Below, piece after piece: positions 8,882 through 17,369 of a stretch of 64,000 bases of DNA (positions are counted from its first letter, which is position 1; the number at the start of each line of letters is the position of its first letter). A program made the position numbers and the translations under genes. Origin of the DNA: Chitinophagaceae bacterium (lineage in GTDB: Bacteria; Bacteroidota; Bacteroidia; Chitinophagales; Chitinophagaceae); NCBI GenBank assembly GCA_023957125.1, contig JAMLHL010000015.1, positions 53,442 to 117,441 on the forward strand, read 5' to 3'. The notes under the pieces were generated by a model. The model worked only from the letters and a program-made list of their open reading frames with translations. It did not search any database and was not told the DNA's origin.

Positions 8882-11800
8882 TTATTTTTCCAGCGGATGC
8901 TCTGACAGCAGCTTTTCGGGCGAATAAAAATCTTTTTTATTTTCGACAGATGCCCGCACTTTTTTCACCAGTTCAGGTTGAATGGCCGGCGCCTGGTTGC
9001 CAAACGAATTCCGCACATAAGTTAATACCGATGCTATTTCTTCATCATTCAGTAAACCTTCAAAAGGCGTCATCGGCACCTGTCCGGGAAACTTATGTCC
9101 GTTTATTTCCAGGGGGCCCAGTAATCCTTTTAATACCACCTTTATCAGTCGTTCTTCATTCCCGGTTACCCATTGGGTATTCGCTAACGGCGGGAATCCG
9201 GATGCCGACAAGCCTTTGCCATCCGGCTGATGACAGGTATTGCAGTAGCCATCCCGCGCGTATATTTCTTTTCCCTTTTTGAAAAGGGCCAGATCATTAC
9301 CTTTTAACGACGATACGATCTGCTCTTCTTTGTGCTCTTTTACCAGTTTTCCGTTCAGATGCGCCACGGCTGCCTCATGTGCATGCACCATCCATTCATC
9401 CAGGGGCATCTTCGCAGCCTCTTCCAGAATGGGCATACCTTTTTCCTTCCCGATCCACGAAGCCGCCACGATAGCTTCCAGCCGCACCCTTCCATGCGGA
9501 TCACGGGCGGCCTGCATCAGCAGTTCGGCCTGGTCGGCCACCTGGTGACCGGTATAACGGACAACATTAACCGCAGCGGCCCGGGCACGGTAGTCTTTTG
9601 CTTTAAGCATTTCTCTCAGCAGATCCTGATCCACCTTATTCAGTCCCCAGCTTACCCATAGCGCTTCCAGTTTATGATGCTCATACCTGGGATCATTTTT
9701 ATCCAACCCGCTCACCCATTTCTTCAGTTTGGGCAGCACCTCGGAGGCATCCCTGCCTCTCAGTTCGCGTCGGGTACGGTAGCGGGTACGGTATTCCGGT
9801 AGTTTCAGATTATCCAGCAATACCTCCACAGGAGCGCCGTCTATCTTCGCCGGTGTCACCAGCGGTCTGGAAGGATATGTGATCCGGTACACCCTTCCGT
9901 GCATGTGATCGCGCAACGGATCCCTGGCATTGTGCTGCATGTGACCGATAAGGATATTGTGCCAGTCAATCAGGTAAAGCGATCCATCGGGGGCGAACTC
10001 CATATCCACGGGGCGGAAATTTCGGTCTTCACTCACTACCAGGTCCACGCGGTGATGACTTTTATAGCCCGTGCCACTGTCTTCTATCACGTGTTCTTTT
10101 GTTCCCAAAAAGCCAATGGTATTGTTGATGAGCATATCGCCCTGTATTTCATCGGGAAAATGGCGGCTGGAAACAAACTCCAGCCCTGAGGTAGGCCGTA
10201 CCTTATGCGCTTCTTCTATTAAATTAAAAGACTTATGTGTTGCTTCTCCATATCTGGGCAATACCGTTCCGGGCATCATCCATCTTACATCGGGGCCCGA
10301 AGTTTCGGCAAAAAATGGCTGGCCCCAGTCGTCAAATGCAATGCCCCAGGGATTGGGAATGGAAAGCTGAGCGGTCCGTTCCAGTTTGTGCAACTGTGGC
10401 GCATAGCGGTAAAATCCACCATTGGTAGCGCGTACCGGGCCGTAGGAAGTTTCCACATTGGTATGCAGGAAAACCCCTTCCCCGGAATAAATGGCGCCGG
10501 AGGGGTCGGCTGTAAAGGCGTGGCTGTTATGATGCGTATCATGGTCGTCAAAACCGCTTAATAAAATCTCAACCTTATCGGCTTTATCATCGCCATCGGT
10601 ATCCGTAAATAATTTCAGGTTAGTACCCTGCGACACATATACGCCTTCCGGCGCTATTTCAAAGCCCACGGGCAGGTGCAGGTGGTCGGCAAATACGGTT
10701 AGCTTATCAGCTTTGCCATCGTTATCAGTATCCTCAAGGATAATAATTTTATCATCCGGCTTGGCGTCACCCGGCTTATAATGCGGATAGCTGGGCATAG
10801 TGGCTACCCATAAACGGCCTTTATTATCAAACGACATCTGCATGGGCTTCGCCAGTTCAGGAAACTCCTGCTCCGAGGCAAAAAGCTCAATCTTATATCC
10901 TTCCGGCACTTTCAGTTTGCTCAGCGCCTCCTGTCCGTATAAATAGGTTAGGCTGCCATTCTGTTTTGGATTAAAATTAGTAGTAACGGGAGGGAGGGTG
11001 CGGGTTCTCTTATCCGCGGCAGCTATATCCATCTTCTCTCCTTTCAGCGCTTTCCAGATGGCGGTATCCCGGATCGCTGTCATTTGGCGGATCTTCTCAA
11101 TTTCGGCCGGATAATTATCCGGACCAAAGGGGTTGTACCTGCGGCCGTAAACATGCACCCCATTGGGTATTTTATAGTCGTTGAGCCACATCCAGTTTTT
11201 TTCTTTCACTGCATCAAAAACGAGTTGCTTATGGGTTTCATCAACAGCGGATTTCTTACCGAAAATTTTATCAGCGAGCAGCAGTCCAAACTTCTTATAT
11301 CCTTCTTCATTCAACTGGGAGCCGTCAATGGTAAGGGGTTCCTTCGCCTGCGCAAACCATTTCCGGGTAGGAGAAAAAACATCAACATACAATACGTTAT
11401 TAGCCGCCGCTACCTGTTTCATACCTTCCGCATAAAGCTGCAGGTTTTTGTTTTCCTTTTTTCCATCCGGGAGGTCCATTATGGAAGATAAGTTTTCAAA
11501 AGCGATAGGAGATACGATCACCAGTTGCGGTGCGGCATGTCCATTGTATTTTTGTTGCAGGGTATGTTTGATAGAAGCATCCAGTTCGGCTTTAAAATTT
11601 TCCAGGCCTTCTTCACCCTGGAAAGATTCATTGTATCCATAAAAGGCGATGATAATATCCGCCCGATGCCGGGTGAGCCACTGATCGGGATAATCAAAAT
11701 GTCCTTCGCTATGGGAGTTGGTAGCCAGTTCGGTCTGAAACTTCTCAGCACCGGGAAATGCCCAGGGATCATTCCTGGCGGCGTGGGGCTGGAAACCCGG

Positions 11801-12043
11801 GGTGTTGCCCCCGTCGCAAAAATTACGGAAGTACAGCATGCTGTCGGGGTAACGAAGCTGCATTTCCGTTTCAAAATAATCATAGTTGGTCATTCTTGAT
11901 CCCAGGTTATTGCCTACGAGAGCGATGCTGGCATACTTTTGAAAGGTAAGCGGTTCGTACTGATCAGAGCGGCAGGCCGAGAAAACAGCGATCATCAATC
12001 CAAATATCAGGGTTCCGGCACTTTTTGTGTAAGGGTTCGTCAT
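8882..12043 (-). CDS. Lipoprotein fusing SGNH hydrolase, beta-propeller dehydrogenase, HEAT and cytochrome c domains
   Basis: A 1053-residue secreted protein of the PVC-type heme-binding CxxCH family. The lipobox ends at Cys24 (VFSAC). Residues about 35-270 form an SGNH/GDSL-like hydrolase domain (start IALVGNNLGSRM, with the GDS reduced to GNN). Residues about 370-740 form a beta-propeller of membrane-bound dehydrogenase type (LFASEQEFPELAKPMQMSF, several DTDGDDKADK-like calcium loops). HEAT-like helices follow (about 770-920). A C-terminal cytochrome c domain carries the heme site YCNTCHQPDGKG. Such proteins are thought to oxidise carbohydrates or alcohols at the cell surface, passing electrons through heme c; the substrate is unknown. 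Confidence 0.85.
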   Translation of the reverse strand: MTNPYTKSAGTLIFGLMIAVFSACRSDQYEPLTFQKYASIALVGNNLGSRMTNYDYFETEMQLRYPDSMLYFRNFCDGGNTPGFQPHAARNDPWAFPGAEKFQTELATNSHSEGHFDYPDQWLTRHRADIIIAFYGYNESFQGEEGLENFKAELDASIKHTLQQKYNGHAAPQLVIVSPIAFENLSSIMDLPDGKKENKNLQLYAEGMKQVAAANNVLYVDVFSPTRKWFAQAKEPLTIDGSQLNEEGYKKFGLLLADKIFGKKSAVDETHKQLVFDAVKEKNWMWLNDYKIPNGVHVYGRRYNPFGPDNYPAEIEKIRQMTAIRDTAIWKALKGEKMDIAAADKRTRTLPPVTTNFNPKQNGSLTYLYGQEALSKLKVPEGYKIELFASEQEFPELAKPMQMSFDNKGRLWVATMPSYPHYKPGDAKPDDKIIILEDTDNDGKADKLTVFADHLHLPVGFEIAPEGVYVSQGTNLKLFTDTDGDDKADKVEILLSGFDDHDTHHNSHAFTADPSGAIYSGEGVFLHTNVETSYGPVRATNGGFYRYAPQLHKLERTAQLSIPNPWGIAFDDWGQPFFAETSGPDVRWMMPGTVLPRYGEATHKSFNLIEEAHKVRPTSGLEFVSSRHFPDEIQGDMLINNTIGFLGTKEHVIEDSGTGYKSHHRVDLVVSEDRNFRPVDMEFAPDGSLYLIDWHNILIGHMQHNARDPLRDHMHGRVYRITYPSRPLVTPAKIDGAPVEVLLDNLKLPEYRTRYRTRRELRGRDASEVLPKLKKWVSGLDKNDPRYEHHKLEALWVSWGLNKVDQDLLREMLKAKDYRARAAAVNVVRYTGHQVADQAELLMQAARDPHGRVRLEAIVAASWIGKEKGMPILEEAAKMPLDEWMVHAHEAAVAHLNGKLVKEHKEEQIVSSLKGNDLALFKKGKEIYARDGYCNTCHQPDGKGLSASGFPPLANTQWVTGNEERLIKVVLKGLLGPLEINGHKFPGQVPMTPFEGLLNDEEIASVLTYVRNSFGNQAPAIQPELVKKVRASVENKKDFYSPEKLLSEHPLEK

Positions 12044-12768
12044 TACAATTGCGCGATTTAGAATCCATAAAAATATGCGTTCGATAGCTAAAAACCCAAT
12101 TTTTTATAGCAGCCCAGAAAAACGGATCGTTCGCCCATCGCCCACGGGCAACCTCTCCGTTCGTATCCAATGCTTTCGCATGAGGTAATGCAAGCTGCAA
12201 CCATAGTATCCTAATGCCTTTGCACCGGGGATCCCATAGCATCCGACGATCCCTGCTAATATCTTTCGGCTAAATAATTGAAAATCATTCTCTTTTATTT
12301 TTTTGAAGGTATCTGCTCTTACTTTATCGTAAAAAATTTTAACACTTAATACCCGGTTTTCGTTATTGGTGATCCGTTAAAAAGTGCTTAACTTTAAGCT
12401 ATTAAATTTAAAAATTAGGCATACCATTGGTTTTCTGATTGCGGCTTTCATAGGTGTTTTTTTATAAAATGAACCCATTTTTTGCTTGATTATAGATTAG
12501 GCTGTACAATATACATTGGTGGGTTAGTGTCAATCAACTTCAAGCGCAACCTCCCGTCCGGGGGGTTGTTGCTTTTAAGCCTGTTTTTACTTTCCTTCTT
12601 AAATCTCCGGATATTTTTTCATGCAATATCCCGGCGTTCGCATTTCTACAGAATAACGCTTTACCGGCAGACCAGGAGATGGCTCTTCCTTTGTTTCCCG
12701 GTGTGAAAAAAATACATGAACGGTTCATTTCATTGAATTGGCTAATTTGCCACATATTTGTATATGAT
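12044..12768. other. Long divergent intergenic region
   Basis: 725 nt between the divergently read dehydrogenase lipoprotein and bshC. Most is AT-rich, with no frame I would support. It holds a GC-rich hairpin at 12547-12568 (9-bp stem CAACCTCCC/GGGGGGTTG with one T-G pair, loop GTCC) without a proper T-tract. Promoters for both neighbours must lie here but none is clear. Confidence 0.4.
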
Positions 12769-14370
12769 ATGAATTTGTCACCCCAATGGATCAGCTATGG
12801 GAGCACCCATGCCTTTTCCGCGTTAGCTATTGACTACCTGGCTCAGCATACGGCTCTCCGGCCTTTTTACAAACACACCCCCGATATTTCCGGTATCCGG
12901 AAAGCCATGGAGGAAAGAAAGGCTTTCAATACCAATCGTGATTTACTGTCTGACATTATTAGAACCCAATATGAAGGAATTGCTGTATCCGAAAAAGTGA
13001 ACCATAATATAGAGAAATTAAAAGATATTCATACGTTTACCATATGTACAGCTCATCAGCCTAATATTTTTACGGGTTATCTCTATTTCATCTATAAGAT
13101 TATCCAGGCAATAAAGCTGGCGGACCAACTGAAAGCTCAATTCCCGGAAAACCATTTTGTGCCTGTATATTATATGGGCAGTGAGGACAACGACCTGGAA
13201 GAACTCAACCATATTTTTTTAAGTGGGGAAAAACTGGTTTGGGAAACCACCCAAACAGGCGCTGTAGGAAGAATGAATACCAAAGGTATAGCGCCTCTTA
13301 TCCGGCGTATGGAAGGGGAACTGAGCATACTGGAAGGGGGTAAAGCGCTTATGGATCTGTTAGATAGCTGTTACAACGATTCTTCCACCATCCAGGAAGC
13401 CACTCTTAAATTTGTAAACGGTCTTTTCGGATCATACGGGCTGCTGGTACTTATAGCCGATCATGCCGGTTTGAAAAAAGAAATGACTTCGGTTTTCGAA
13501 GACGATCTTTTCCGGCATACGCCGGCGGCCCTGGTAAAGCAAACCGCAGATCGCCTTGCCGACCGTCATTATCATGCACAGGTGAACCCCAGGGATATCA
13601 ACCTGTTTTACATGAAGGACAATCTCAGGGAACGCATCCTCACAACAGGAGACCGGTTTCAGATTAATAATTCGGAGATTTCCTTTTCCGGAGATGAAAT
13701 ATTGAAGGAATTAGCAGAGTATCCCGAACGGTTTAGTCCCAATGTGGTGTTGCGCGGTTTATTCCAGGAAACCATTCTCCCCAACATTGTATTTATTGGC
13801 GGCGGCTCGGAAGTGGCCTACTGGCTTGAATTAAAAGAGCTCTTTGAACATTATGGCGTGCCCTACCCGGTATTGCTGCAACGCAATTCCTTTTTGATAG
13901 TGGAAGGCAGGATGCATAAACTAATGAAGAAATTAGGCGTTGATCCGGAAGCACTTTTTAAAGAGGAATCTGCGTTGCTGAAAGATATCGTATTGGCAAG
14001 AAGCAGTCTTCAACTTACGCTTGGAAATGAAGCGGAACAGTTGTCCGGCTTTTATGAGCATCTTCGCAAGATTGTTCAACCGATTGACACTACCCTCATA
14101 CAACATGTAAATGCTTTAGAAGCAAAAGCAGCTAAAGCGTTAAAAAATTTAGAAAAGAAAATGCTGAGAGCAGAAAAACATAAATATTCAATTCAAAGCG
14201 GTCAATTGCAGCAATTAAAATCCGGGTTATTTCCGAATCATTCCCTCCAGGAAAGAGTGGAGAATATATTACCTTACTACGCACGCTACGGTCAGGGTTT
14301 TATTGATATATTATATAGGGTGTCCCCGGGATTAACCGATAAGTTCGGGGTGTTGATCGCGGAAGAATGA
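12769..14370 (+). CDS. bshC: Bacillithiol synthase BshC (cysteine-adding enzyme)
   Basis: A 533-residue protein with the BshC hallmarks: CTAHQPNIFTGYLYFIYKI near residue 90, PVYYMGSEDNDLEELNHI, FIGGGSEVAYWLELKELFEHYGVPYPVLLQRNSF, and a C-terminal coiled-coil (KALKNLEKKMLRAEKHK). BshC joins L-cysteine to glucosaminyl-malate in the last step of bacillithiol synthesis, the low-molecular-weight thiol of many Bacteroidota. The frame is open from 12679, but the ATG at 12769 (MNLSPQWISYGST) gives the family N-terminus and usual length. No bshA or bshB lies nearby. Confidence 0.92.
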   Translation: MNLSPQWISYGSTHAFSALAIDYLAQHTALRPFYKHTPDISGIRKAMEERKAFNTNRDLLSDIIRTQYEGIAVSEKVNHNIEKLKDIHTFTICTAHQPNIFTGYLYFIYKIIQAIKLADQLKAQFPENHFVPVYYMGSEDNDLEELNHIFLSGEKLVWETTQTGAVGRMNTKGIAPLIRRMEGELSILEGGKALMDLLDSCYNDSSTIQEATLKFVNGLFGSYGLLVLIADHAGLKKEMTSVFEDDLFRHTPAALVKQTADRLADRHYHAQVNPRDINLFYMKDNLRERILTTGDRFQINNSEISFSGDEILKELAEYPERFSPNVVLRGLFQETILPNIVFIGGGSEVAYWLELKELFEHYGVPYPVLLQRNSFLIVEGRMHKLMKKLGVDPEALFKEESALLKDIVLARSSLQLTLGNEAEQLSGFYEHLRKIVQPIDTTLIQHVNALEAKAAKALKNLEKKMLRAEKHKYSIQSGQLQQLKSGLFPNHSLQERVENILPYYARYGQGFIDILYRVSPGLTDKFGVLIAEE

Positions 14371-14383
14371 GACGGTATTGCTG

Positions 14384-14614
14384 CCTTCGACAGGCTCAGG
14401 CAGCATTCGACAGGCTCACCTTCGACAGGCTCGGGCGGCGACTGAGTTTACCTCGGCGGCTGAATTCACTTCAAGCGCCGGGTTCAAATTGGTGGTTGAA
14501 TTCATTTCGATAGCGGGGTTCACCCCGGTGGCTCCGGATTCACTTCGGTGGTTGGGCTCGTCACGGCGGCTGAACTTGTCACGGTGGCTGGGTTAGTTCA
14601 CCACGGTGGCTGGT
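14384..14614. repeat. Degenerate array of the CCTTCGACAAGCTCAGG repeat family
   Basis: Three copies of TTCGACAGGCTC begin at 14386, 14406 and 14421. They are followed by units beginning GGYGGYTG at about 14455, 14491, 14528, 14547, 14565, 14583 and 14605, mostly spaced 18-19 bp or twice that. The second set looks like degenerate copies of the opposite strand of the same repeat (form GGTGGCTGAGCTTGTCGA). Related perfect copies lie at 14848-14864 and 56432-56448. The array runs up to the GIY-YIG pseudogene. Confidence 0.75.
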
Positions 14615-14630
14615 ATAAAAAACGCTAACT

Positions 14631-14919
14631 ATGAAAGGATACATGTACATCTTGAAATGTGCAGACGGCAGTTGTTATGTCGGCAGCACCAAATACCTGG
14701 AACTTCGTCTTGCGCAACACCAATCAGCGGGAGAAACAGGTACAGGGATGGCGCAGAGAAAAGAAGGAAGCACTTATAAACGGAGAACATCACAAATTGC
14801 CGGAATTGGCAAAAGCGTATGGGAGGAAGTTGCCTTCGACCTCGCTGCCTTCGACAAGCTCAGGCAGCGATTCGGTAAACCCGGGTAGCAAACCGACCGA
14901 CTCAAACAGCGGAAATTGA
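14631..14919 (+). pseudogene. GIY-YIG endonuclease-like gene, internally deleted and frameshifted
   Basis: From 14631 one frame reads MKGYMYILKCADGSCYVGST...LRLAQHQS, the GIY-YIG start of a UvrC-type small nuclease. Near 14730 the frame breaks, and the +1 frame continues with REKQVQGWRREKKEALI, then NGEHHKLPELAKAYGRK, the normal C-terminus. The residues usually between them (about 30-40, holding the catalytic Glu region) are missing, so the gene has lost roughly 100 bp. The distal coding part (LPSTSLPSTSSGS) is made of the dispersed repeat itself. It is probably inactive. Confidence 0.75.
14848..14864. repeat. CCTTCGACAAGCTCAGG dispersed repeat, copy 2
   Basis: A perfect 17-bp copy of the repeat lies inside the 3' part of the GIY-YIG pseudogene, flanked by a partial copy (CCTTCGAC) at about 14833. 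I know this sequence as very common between genes in Bacteroidota genomes. Confidence 0.75.
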
Positions 14920-15038
14920 ACATACTATAGTGACGGAACAAAGAGAAAAAAGAAACTGAAATCCAATCTCCATCAATGATACAGCTCCATAGCTGAAAAC
15001 CGGAACTCAATTTACCTTGTTTTTGAAGCTTCATCCAC

Positions 15039-15845
15039 CTAACTCCAAAGACTGATCATTTCCTGCACAATGATGTATCCTCCCATCACAAGCACAAACC
15101 ACCCGAATCCTGTCTTTAATTTCGTTCCCGATATTTTCTTCGCCAGTTGAGCGCCTATCAGAATACCACACGAAGCGATGGCAGTAATCACGAGCAGAAA
15201 GACCCAATCAATATCGTAATGCCCCAGATCTCCGGTAAAGCCCACCAGGGAATTAACTGCTATAATCAACAAAGAAGTTCCCACCGCCTCCTTCATGGGG
15301 AGCTTCAACAAGAGCACCAAAGCGGGGATGATCAGAAAACCTCCGCCCGCTCCCAGGAAACCGGTTACACAACCAATACCCAACCCAAATAATGCCAATT
15401 GAAGATAATCCCGCCAATGTCGAATGGGATCTTTTTCAGACAACACTATTTTGGCTTTCCTGAGCATAGATACGGAAGCAGCCAGCATCAGTATGGCAAA
15501 CAAGATCATGATAACTACCGATTTGGTAACCGTAAACTGTCCTACCGTCCATAAATGTTCCGGAATATTGGGCACCACATATAATCTTACAAAATAAACC
15601 GTTGCCGGCGATACCACTCCCAGGGGCAGTGCGAGATTAATATGCGCCTGCCCCTTTCTGAAATTGTCAACGGCTCCTATAAGACTGGTAACCCCCACAA
15701 TAAAAAGAGAATAAGATACAGCTAACACGGGTGATAAACCAAATATATACACGAGTAACGGGACGGTTAGTATGGATCCGCCCCCTCCAATAAGACCCAG
15801 AGAAACGCCTATCAAAACCGCCAGCCCATATCCAAGAATTTCCAT
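15039..15845 (-). CDS. TauE/SafE (TSUP) family membrane permease
   Basis: A 268-residue membrane protein with about eight helices and the family's internal duplication: GVSLGLIGGGGSILTVPLLVYIFG in the first half and GFLGAGGGFLIIPALVLLL in the second. TSUP proteins move sulfite, sulfoacetate or other organic anions and sulfur compounds across the inner membrane. The start lies 2 nt after the eboF stop, so it is probably translated with the ebo operon. Substrate specificity cannot be read from sequence. Confidence 0.85.
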   Translation of the reverse strand: MEILGYGLAVLIGVSLGLIGGGGSILTVPLLVYIFGLSPVLAVSYSLFIVGVTSLIGAVDNFRKGQAHINLALPLGVVSPATVYFVRLYVVPNIPEHLWTVGQFTVTKSVVIMILFAILMLAASVSMLRKAKIVLSEKDPIRHWRDYLQLALFGLGIGCVTGFLGAGGGFLIIPALVLLLKLPMKEAVGTSLLIIAVNSLVGFTGDLGHYDIDWVFLLVITAIASCGILIGAQLAKKISGTKLKTGFGWFVLVMGGYIIVQEMISLWS

Positions 15846-15847
15846 CG

Positions 15848-17194
15848 TTAAAAATGCTGCCAGAGAATTTCATAAATATCCGTTGCCTTCAGCTTCGTTT
15901 TTCCGGAAGGTTCATCAGTAATCAGTACCGGATGAAAAGCCGGGTCTGTGAGCATACTGCCATGAGAGCCTTTCACCAGCGTCGCATCTAAAGGGATGAC
16001 ATCCATTACATACCTGAATCCTGACTTTTTCCGCAACAATTTGTATCCTGCACGGAGCTTTGAAGTCATGAATAATTCCACCGGATCATATCCCGGTTTT
16101 TTATGGATGTCCACTACCCTGGCATAATCCGGCGCCAGTTTATCGTTCAACCAGAAATAATACGTGAACCAACTTTCCTTATCAGCTACCAGCACGATAT
16201 CACCCGATCTCTCATGGTCAATATGATATTCCTTTTGTGCCTCCCGATCCAATACCCTGGCTACTCCGGGCAGCGTTGACACGATTTCGTGCACCTGGTT
16301 ATAAACTGCAGGGTCATTCAAATAAATATGGGCTACCTGGTGATCTGCTACGGCGAAAGCCCTGGAAGCGCCCGCATCTAATAATTCCAATCCGCGTTCC
16401 ACCCTGATACCCAATAGCCCTTTTTCACGCAAAGCCCGGTTAATATGAACCGGACGGCTAACCGGGGCAATCCCATATTCCGATAAGATGATGACCCTGG
16501 CGCCTTTTGAATTGAAATACTTAACCAACTGCTCCACCACCTTGTCTATCTCGCTCAAAAAAATATGGATCTTTGAAAAATCAGGACCATGCTTTTGCAG
16601 GCAATAATCAAGGTGGGGTAAATACACCAATGTAAGTGTAGGGTTATATTTTTCATCCGTATAAATAGTGCTATCCGCAATCCATTGCGTGGATTTAATA
16701 TTGGAGCCGGGACCCCAGAAAGAAAATAAAGGAAACTGCCCGAATTTCTGTTGCAATTCATCCCTCAGAGAAGCAGGATGCGAATAGCAATCGGGCATTT
16801 TACGCCCGTCCGCCAGGTAATTCGGCCGGGGCGTTACGGCATAATCGGCAGCGGAATACATATTGTACCACCAGAACATTTTGGCAACCGTGAAAGACGG
16901 ATCCGCCTTTTTTGCCCTCTCCCATATCTTTTCGGACTGTACCAGTTTGTTGGATTGCTTCCAGAATTTTATTTCACAATCGGTACGGTCGTACCAGCCA
17001 TTGCCTACTATTCCGTGTTCTGAAGGCCATTTGCCGGTAATATAGGTGGACTGTACGGCAGTGGTTACCGCAGGCAGCATGGGTTCAATAGTTTGCAAAT
17101 GCCTTTGAGCCGCATAGCTTCTCAGGAAAGGAGTATGCTCGCCAATGAGATTGGAAGACAATCCTACAACATCTATAACTACGGTTTTGTTCAC
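15848..17194 (-). CDS. eboF: EboF: alkaline-phosphatase-superfamily hydrolase of the ebo cluster
   Basis: A 448-residue type I phosphodiesterase/nucleotide pyrophosphatase-like protein. It shows the metal-binding DVVGLSSN near the N-terminus, the Thr nucleophile region AVTTAVQSTYITGKWPSEHGIVGN, and metal ligands in VYLPHLDYCLQKHGPD, LSEYGIAP and HGSMLTDPAFHP. No signal peptide is seen. It lies last in a six-gene set matching eboA-F. The gap to eboE (175 nt) holds 7-bp periodic repeats; the gap to the TSUP gene is 2 nt. Confidence 0.82.
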   Translation of the reverse strand: MNKTVVIDVVGLSSNLIGEHTPFLRSYAAQRHLQTIEPMLPAVTTAVQSTYITGKWPSEHGIVGNGWYDRTDCEIKFWKQSNKLVQSEKIWERAKKADPSFTVAKMFWWYNMYSAADYAVTPRPNYLADGRKMPDCYSHPASLRDELQQKFGQFPLFSFWGPGSNIKSTQWIADSTIYTDEKYNPTLTLVYLPHLDYCLQKHGPDFSKIHIFLSEIDKVVEQLVKYFNSKGARVIILSEYGIAPVSRPVHINRALREKGLLGIRVERGLELLDAGASRAFAVADHQVAHIYLNDPAVYNQVHEIVSTLPGVARVLDREAQKEYHIDHERSGDIVLVADKESWFTYYFWLNDKLAPDYARVVDIHKKPGYDPVELFMTSKLRAGYKLLRKKSGFRYVMDVIPLDATLVKGSHGSMLTDPAFHPVLITDEPSGKTKLKATDIYEILWQHF

Positions 17195-17203
17195 AGCGGG
17201 GAG

Positions 17204-17366
17204 AGTTTATAGTTTATAGTTTGAATGTTTTTAGTTTGGAGTTTGGGGTTTATAGTTTTTGGTTTTTGGTTTTTAGTTATAAGCTATGAGCCGTCAGCAT
17301 TAATTGAGCGATCCTAACCCCTAACTTCCAAACCCCAAACTAAAAACTCCCTGCCTCCTGTAACCT
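17204..17366. repeat. Heptad-periodic intergenic repeat forming an inverted pair
   Basis: The left side has 7-bp steps (AGTTTAT AGTTTAT AGTTTGA, later GTTTTTG GTTTTTG GTTTTTA). The right side (17331-17348, AACCCCAAACTAAAAACT) is the inverse complement of the left phrase at 17231-17251. Together they can form a long imperfect hairpin between eboE and eboF. Confidence 0.65.
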
Positions 17367-17369
17367 GCA

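Noticed and set aside
12547..12568. Intrinsic terminator in the bshC leader
   Set aside because: The stem is strong, but no T-tract follows directly and no gene ends just upstream on this strand.
12482..12706. 74-residue hydrophobic plus-strand frame upstream of bshC
   Set aside because: Runs through the GC-rich hairpin and has no recognised family; composition-driven.
14774..15034. 86-residue minus-strand frame with the segment RCLSLSKAARS
   Set aside because: The segment is a translation of the dispersed CCTTCGACAAGCTCAGG repeat, and the rest lies over the GIY-YIG relic.
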